DNA of 10,558 bases from UMGS1663 sp963621995 (lineage in GTDB: Bacteria; Bacillota; Clostridia; TANB77; CAG-508), in contig CAVFFZ010000035.1 of assembly GCA_963621995.1 (NCBI GenBank), positions 1-10,558 of the forward strand, in the 5' to 3' direction. Positions 6,294-10,558 of the stretch are shown here, piece by piece; the stretch's first letter is position 1; the number at the start of each line of letters is the position of its first letter. Below the pieces are notes generated by a model. That model was not told where the DNA came from and made no database searches. It was given only the letters and a program-made list of their open reading frames with translations. A program made the position numbers and the translations under genes.

Positions 6294-6746
6294 TTAAAAG
6301 AAAAAGGATAAAAAGTTAAGTAAAAATATACTAAGTGCAACTCTCCAAGTTGTTTTCCAAGTCCTAACTAGTACGTACTTTACAACAGAAAGATTATAAT
6401 CTTTTCTAACAGTTAAAGACAAACAATTAACAGGATTTTCTGGATTATCAGAAGAAACTGTTTCAGTTTTAACATCAGAAGAGTTAGATGTTGAGAAACT
6501 TTGAGTTTCTGTTATATCTGCATTGTTTGAAATACTTTGTACACTTGTAATATGTTGACTGCCAAAATGATGTTGTTCTTCTGAAGAACTAACAGGCTCA
6601 AAGTTTGCCACTTCTGAATTTATATTATAAGCATTTGAAACTTCAGTATCAGAACAATGTTTTTTAATATCTGAATTTTCAAAACCTTGAATATTAGCAT
6701 TATTAAGTTCTTTATTTAATTCTAAATTCGTGGTATTATCGACCAT
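6294..6746 (-). CDS. Ser/Asn-rich protein with hydrophobic C-terminal tail (150 aa), unknown
   Basis: I do not recognise it. The start is ATG at 6744-6746. On the minus strand AAAGGA lies about 8 bases upstream, so the longer in-frame version (186 residues, hydrophobic start) is unlikely. Residues 1-105 are hydrophilic, rich in Ser, Asn, Glu and Thr and probably disordered. Residues 106-135 form a basic, more ordered segment (CLSLTVRKDYNLSVVKYVLV, then RTWKTTWR). The end, VALSIFLLNFLSFFF, is strongly hydrophobic and runs to the stop, like a tail anchor. Arg and Lys directly before the hydrophobic part suggest that the bulk stays in the cytosol with the C-terminus in the membrane. A perfect promoter, a ribosome binding site and a strong terminator all fit this frame, so the gene is likely real. 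Confidence 0.7.
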   Translation of the reverse strand: MVDNTTNLELNKELNNANIQGFENSDIKKHCSDTEVSNAYNINSEVANFEPVSSSEEQHHFGSQHITSVQSISNNADITETQSFSTSNSSDVKTETVSSDNPENPVNCLSLTVRKDYNLSVVKYVLVRTWKTTWRVALSIFLLNFLSFFF

Positions 6747-6776
6747 AATTTGAATCCTTTCTTTTGATTTAAATTG

Positions 6777-6805
6777 ATTATAACCATAGCAAAAACAAAA
6801 GTCAA
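6777..6805 (-). promoter_or_regulatory. Promoter of the minus-strand gene
   Basis: On the minus strand TTGACT (6800-6805) and TATAAT (6777-6782) are separated by exactly 17 bases, 30 bases before the start codon. Confidence 0.8.
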
Positions 6806-6862
6806 GAAAAAAAGATAAAAACAGAAATAATGGTAAAATAGAAGGAAAAACCACAATAAATT

Positions 6863-7077
6863 ATGTTTACTAATATAGGGAAGATTAGAAAATATAAAAA
6901 GGTAGCTGGATTTGTTAAAATCCTACGAAAATATGAAGCTTTTGTAAAAAAGTATCAAATCATGTAAGATTTGTTACATCAGATTATTACAAATATACAA
7001 TGGATGCAATTGTAAAAAAAATTCAATTACAAATAGATACAAATATGCTGATAACAAATATTTATATTGTACTTTAA
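6863..7077 (+). pseudogene. Probable degraded gene fragment
   Basis: A frame from ATG 6863 gives a 34-residue basic peptide (FVKILRKYEAFVKKY) ending at 6967. A coding-like stretch continues in another frame from about 6958 (HVRFVTSDYYKYTMDAIVKK) and stops at 7077. There is no ribosome binding site. The two parts could be one small gene broken by a frameshift. No family is recognised. Confidence 0.3.
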
Positions 7078-7242
7078 TCGAATAGAAATTACTTTTTCAA
7101 CTAACCAAATATAATTGGCACAAATTACCGCTAAAAAACTATTGATTTAAAGTAATATTTATGCTAATATAAATATTGTAACGAGAAATAAAAGCAATTA
7201 AAACAAAAAAATAAAAAAAACGACAAATTTTTTAAAAAATAT
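7078..7242. other. Gene-free stretch before the rRNA promoters
   Basis: Apart from the second copy of the 52-base repeat I see no gene or clear signal here. The sequence is A-rich with many short A-tracts, which may act as an upstream AT-rich element for the strong rRNA promoter. Confidence 0.4.
7107..7158 (+). repeat. 52-base direct repeat, copy 2
   Basis: This copy matches 4782-4833 at 48 of 52 positions, in the same orientation. It ends about 85 bases before the first rRNA promoter. The frame that is open in copy 1 has a stop here (NY stop FKVI), so if the repeat was ever coding, this copy is not. Confidence 0.75.
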
Positions 7243-7271
7243 GTTGACTTTAATATTAAGATGTGTTATTA
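7243..7271 (+). promoter_or_regulatory. rRNA operon promoter P1
   Basis: TTGACT 7243-7248 and TATTAT 7266-7271 have a 17-base spacer. A second -10-like TATAAT overlaps at 7269-7274 but would need a 20-base spacer. A long A/T-rich stretch lies upstream. Confidence 0.6.
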
Positions 7272-7416
7272 TAATTAAGTACTAAATAACTTAAGAAAAA
7301 CATATATATTTAAAGTATATTAAATTAGTAACGAACAGAAAAAATTGAACAAAATAAGATTACTAGTTTATTATTTTGCACTTTTTTAAAAAAATAAAAA
7401 AACTTTAAAAAAAGTA

Positions 7417-7445
7417 TTGACATATGTTTTTAAAAGTAGTACAAT
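7417..7445 (+). promoter_or_regulatory. rRNA operon promoter P2
   Basis: TTGACA 7417-7422 and TACAAT 7440-7445 have a 17-base spacer, about 300 bases before the 16S. This is the stronger of the two promoters by match. Confidence 0.8.
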
Positions 7446-7740
7446 ACAGAATGTTACACGACAAAAAATCGTAGAAGTACATTGAAAAGTAAACAATAAA
7501 CAAACCTTTGAAGAAACCAAGCGGTAGTAAATAGTACTACCAAAAAACAAACAAAACCAAAATTTATTTAGAGCTTTAAAACTCAAAAAAAGATTTTAAT
7601 AAAGTGAAATCATAAATCAATTCAAAGAAAAAACAAGTTACACAAGGAAAACGAAAGAAAAATTTAGAGACTATACGTTTGTATACCGAGAAAATTTTAC
7701 TGAAGTTTGACGAAGCAGAACGAAGTTTATTATTTGAATT
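7446..7740 (+). other. 16S rRNA leader with boxA-like motif and hairpins
   Basis: The roughly 290-base leader holds AGTACATTGAAAA at 7476-7488, repeated in the 16S-23S spacer and a candidate boxA-like antitermination site. It also has a hairpin GGTAGTA/TACTACC (7523-7529 with 7535-7541) and a small hairpin TATAC/GTATA (7672-7676 with 7681-7685). No protein gene is credible. Confidence 0.5.
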
Positions 7741-9316
<1,576 letters not shown>

Positions 9317-9349
9317 ACAAGAAGTTCAAAAAAGGATATTGTTTATTTT

Positions 9350-9375
9350 TCAATGTACTTTAATTAGTACATTGA
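9350..9375 (+). repeat. Hairpin carrying the spacer motif in both orientations
   Basis: TCAATGTACT 9350-9359 is the exact complement of AGTACATTGA 9366-9375, with a six-base loop. The right arm is the same motif as in the 16S leader and before the 23S, so this stem could hide or present it. Confidence 0.55.
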
Positions 9376-9409
9376 TTTATTACTGATATTAATATTAACG
9401 AACCAAGAT

Positions 9410-9487
9410 GGGGGTATAGCTCAGTTTGGCTAGAGCGCCTGCCTTGCAAGCAGGAGGTCAGGAGTTCGACTCTCCTTACCTCCACCA
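9410..9487 (+). tRNA. tRNA-Ala (anticodon TGC)
   Basis: A cloverleaf is clear. Acceptor GGGGGTA pairs with TACCTCC (one G-U), the D-arm is GCTC...GAGC, anticodon stem CCTGC/GCAGG has loop CTTGCAA, and the T-arm loop is GTTCGAC. The discriminator A and an encoded CCA are at 9484-9487. It is the only tRNA in the 16S-23S spacer, where many bacteria carry Ile plus Ala. An 8-9 bp stem outside it (9380-9388 with 9500-9508) probably guides processing. Confidence 0.96.
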
Positions 9488-9489
9488 TG

Positions 9490-9505
9490 CTGATATTTTT
9501 ATCAG
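9490..9505 (+). repeat. Local hairpin after tRNA-Ala
   Basis: CTGATA 9490-9495 pairs with TATCAG 9500-9505 over a TTTT loop. The right arm can also pair with 9381-9388 upstream of the tRNA, so the two structures exclude each other. Confidence 0.5.
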
Positions 9506-9525
9506 TAAAAAATTATAAAATAAGC

Positions 9526-9554
9526 TTGACAAACAGTTAAGTTTAAATTATAAT
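9526..9554 (+). promoter_or_regulatory. Consensus promoter inside the 16S-23S spacer
   Basis: TTGACA 9526-9531 and TATAAT 9549-9554 are perfect hexamers at the ideal 17-base spacing, about 175 bases before the 23S. It could give separate transcription of the 23S rRNA. Confidence 0.7.
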
Positions 9555-9586
9555 TTATAAGCACTGTGAATTACAAATTCATAGTT

Positions 9587-9599
9587 AGTACATTGAAAA
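9587..9599 (+). promoter_or_regulatory. boxA-like motif before 23S
   Basis: AGTACATTGAAAA is identical to 7476-7488 in the 16S leader. Its position after a promoter and before an rRNA in both places fits an antitermination signal of the kind known as CTTTGAAAA-type boxA in other Firmicutes. Confidence 0.5.
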
Positions 9600-9636
9600 A
9601 TATATAGATAAATATTGATGAAATTAAGGTAAACTA

Positions 9637-9652
9637 GCATACGAAAGTATGC
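9637..9652 (+). repeat. GNRA-capped hairpin before 23S
   Basis: GCATAC 9637-9642 and GTATGC 9647-9652 form a perfect stem capped by a GAAA loop. A second stem, TTAACC (9706-9711) with GGTTAA (9730-9735) around GAATC-GAAA-GATTC (9713-9726), overlaps the 23S 5' end. Both are likely pre-rRNA processing or folding elements. Confidence 0.5.
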
Positions 9653-9729
9653 ACAATTGAACCAAACAAAGTTGTAAAGTTGCAAAACTAAACAATGATG
9701 GACAATTAACCAGAATCGAAAGATTCAGA

Positions 9730-10558
<829 letters not shown>

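Noticed and set aside
6747..6854. Longer minus-strand frame (186 residues) with a hydrophobic N-terminus resembling a signal peptide
   Set aside because: The promoter hexamers at 6777-6805 lie inside that extension, and the ribosome binding site fits the inner ATG at 6744-6746.

Overview
The window looks like a chromosomal piece of a very AT-rich, Gram-positive gut-type Clostridia. Three things support this: the 16S rRNA sequence, strong GGAGG-type ribosome binding sites with TTGACA/TATAAT promoters, and a fragment of a YlmC/YmxH sporulation gene. The V4 region of the 16S reminds me of the uncultured UCG-014/TANB77-like Clostridia, but I could not search a database, so that placement is tentative.

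Left part (1 to about 4594): the right-hand end of an integrated mobile element. It holds a decayed RusA-like Holliday-junction resolvase gene, an unrecognised 520-residue cargo protein with its own terminator, a 53-residue charged helical protein, a roughly 300-base leader with three successive hairpins, and a large serine recombinase. The recombinase is complete in domain content (about 583 residues) but split by two +1 frameshifts. Both sit exactly where an in-frame CGG codon is followed by A.

Junction (about 4594-4725): directly after the recombinase, the last 40-odd codons of a ylmC/ymxH-type PRC-barrel gene appear with no 5' half. This is what is expected if the element integrated inside that gene. 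The recombinase frame borrows its stop codon from the host gene. Tandem terminators follow.

Middle (4960-6860): two host genes facing each other. A plus-strand gene encodes a cytosolic HEXXH putative metalloprotein (339 residues) behind a perfect consensus promoter. A minus-strand gene encodes a Ser/Asn-rich protein (150 residues) with a hydrophobic C-terminal tail, and it has its own promoter, ribosome binding site and terminator. Between the minus gene and the rRNA operon lies a degraded, gene-poor stretch carrying the second copy of a 52-base direct repeat. The first copy lies just after the ylmC fragment.

Right part (7240-10558): an rRNA operon with two promoters, a long leader, 16S rRNA, tRNA-Ala(TGC), a spacer with an extra consensus promoter, and the first about 830 bases of 23S rRNA, which runs off the window. 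A motif beginning AGTACATTGA recurs in the 16S leader and the spacer and is a candidate boxA-like antitermination site.
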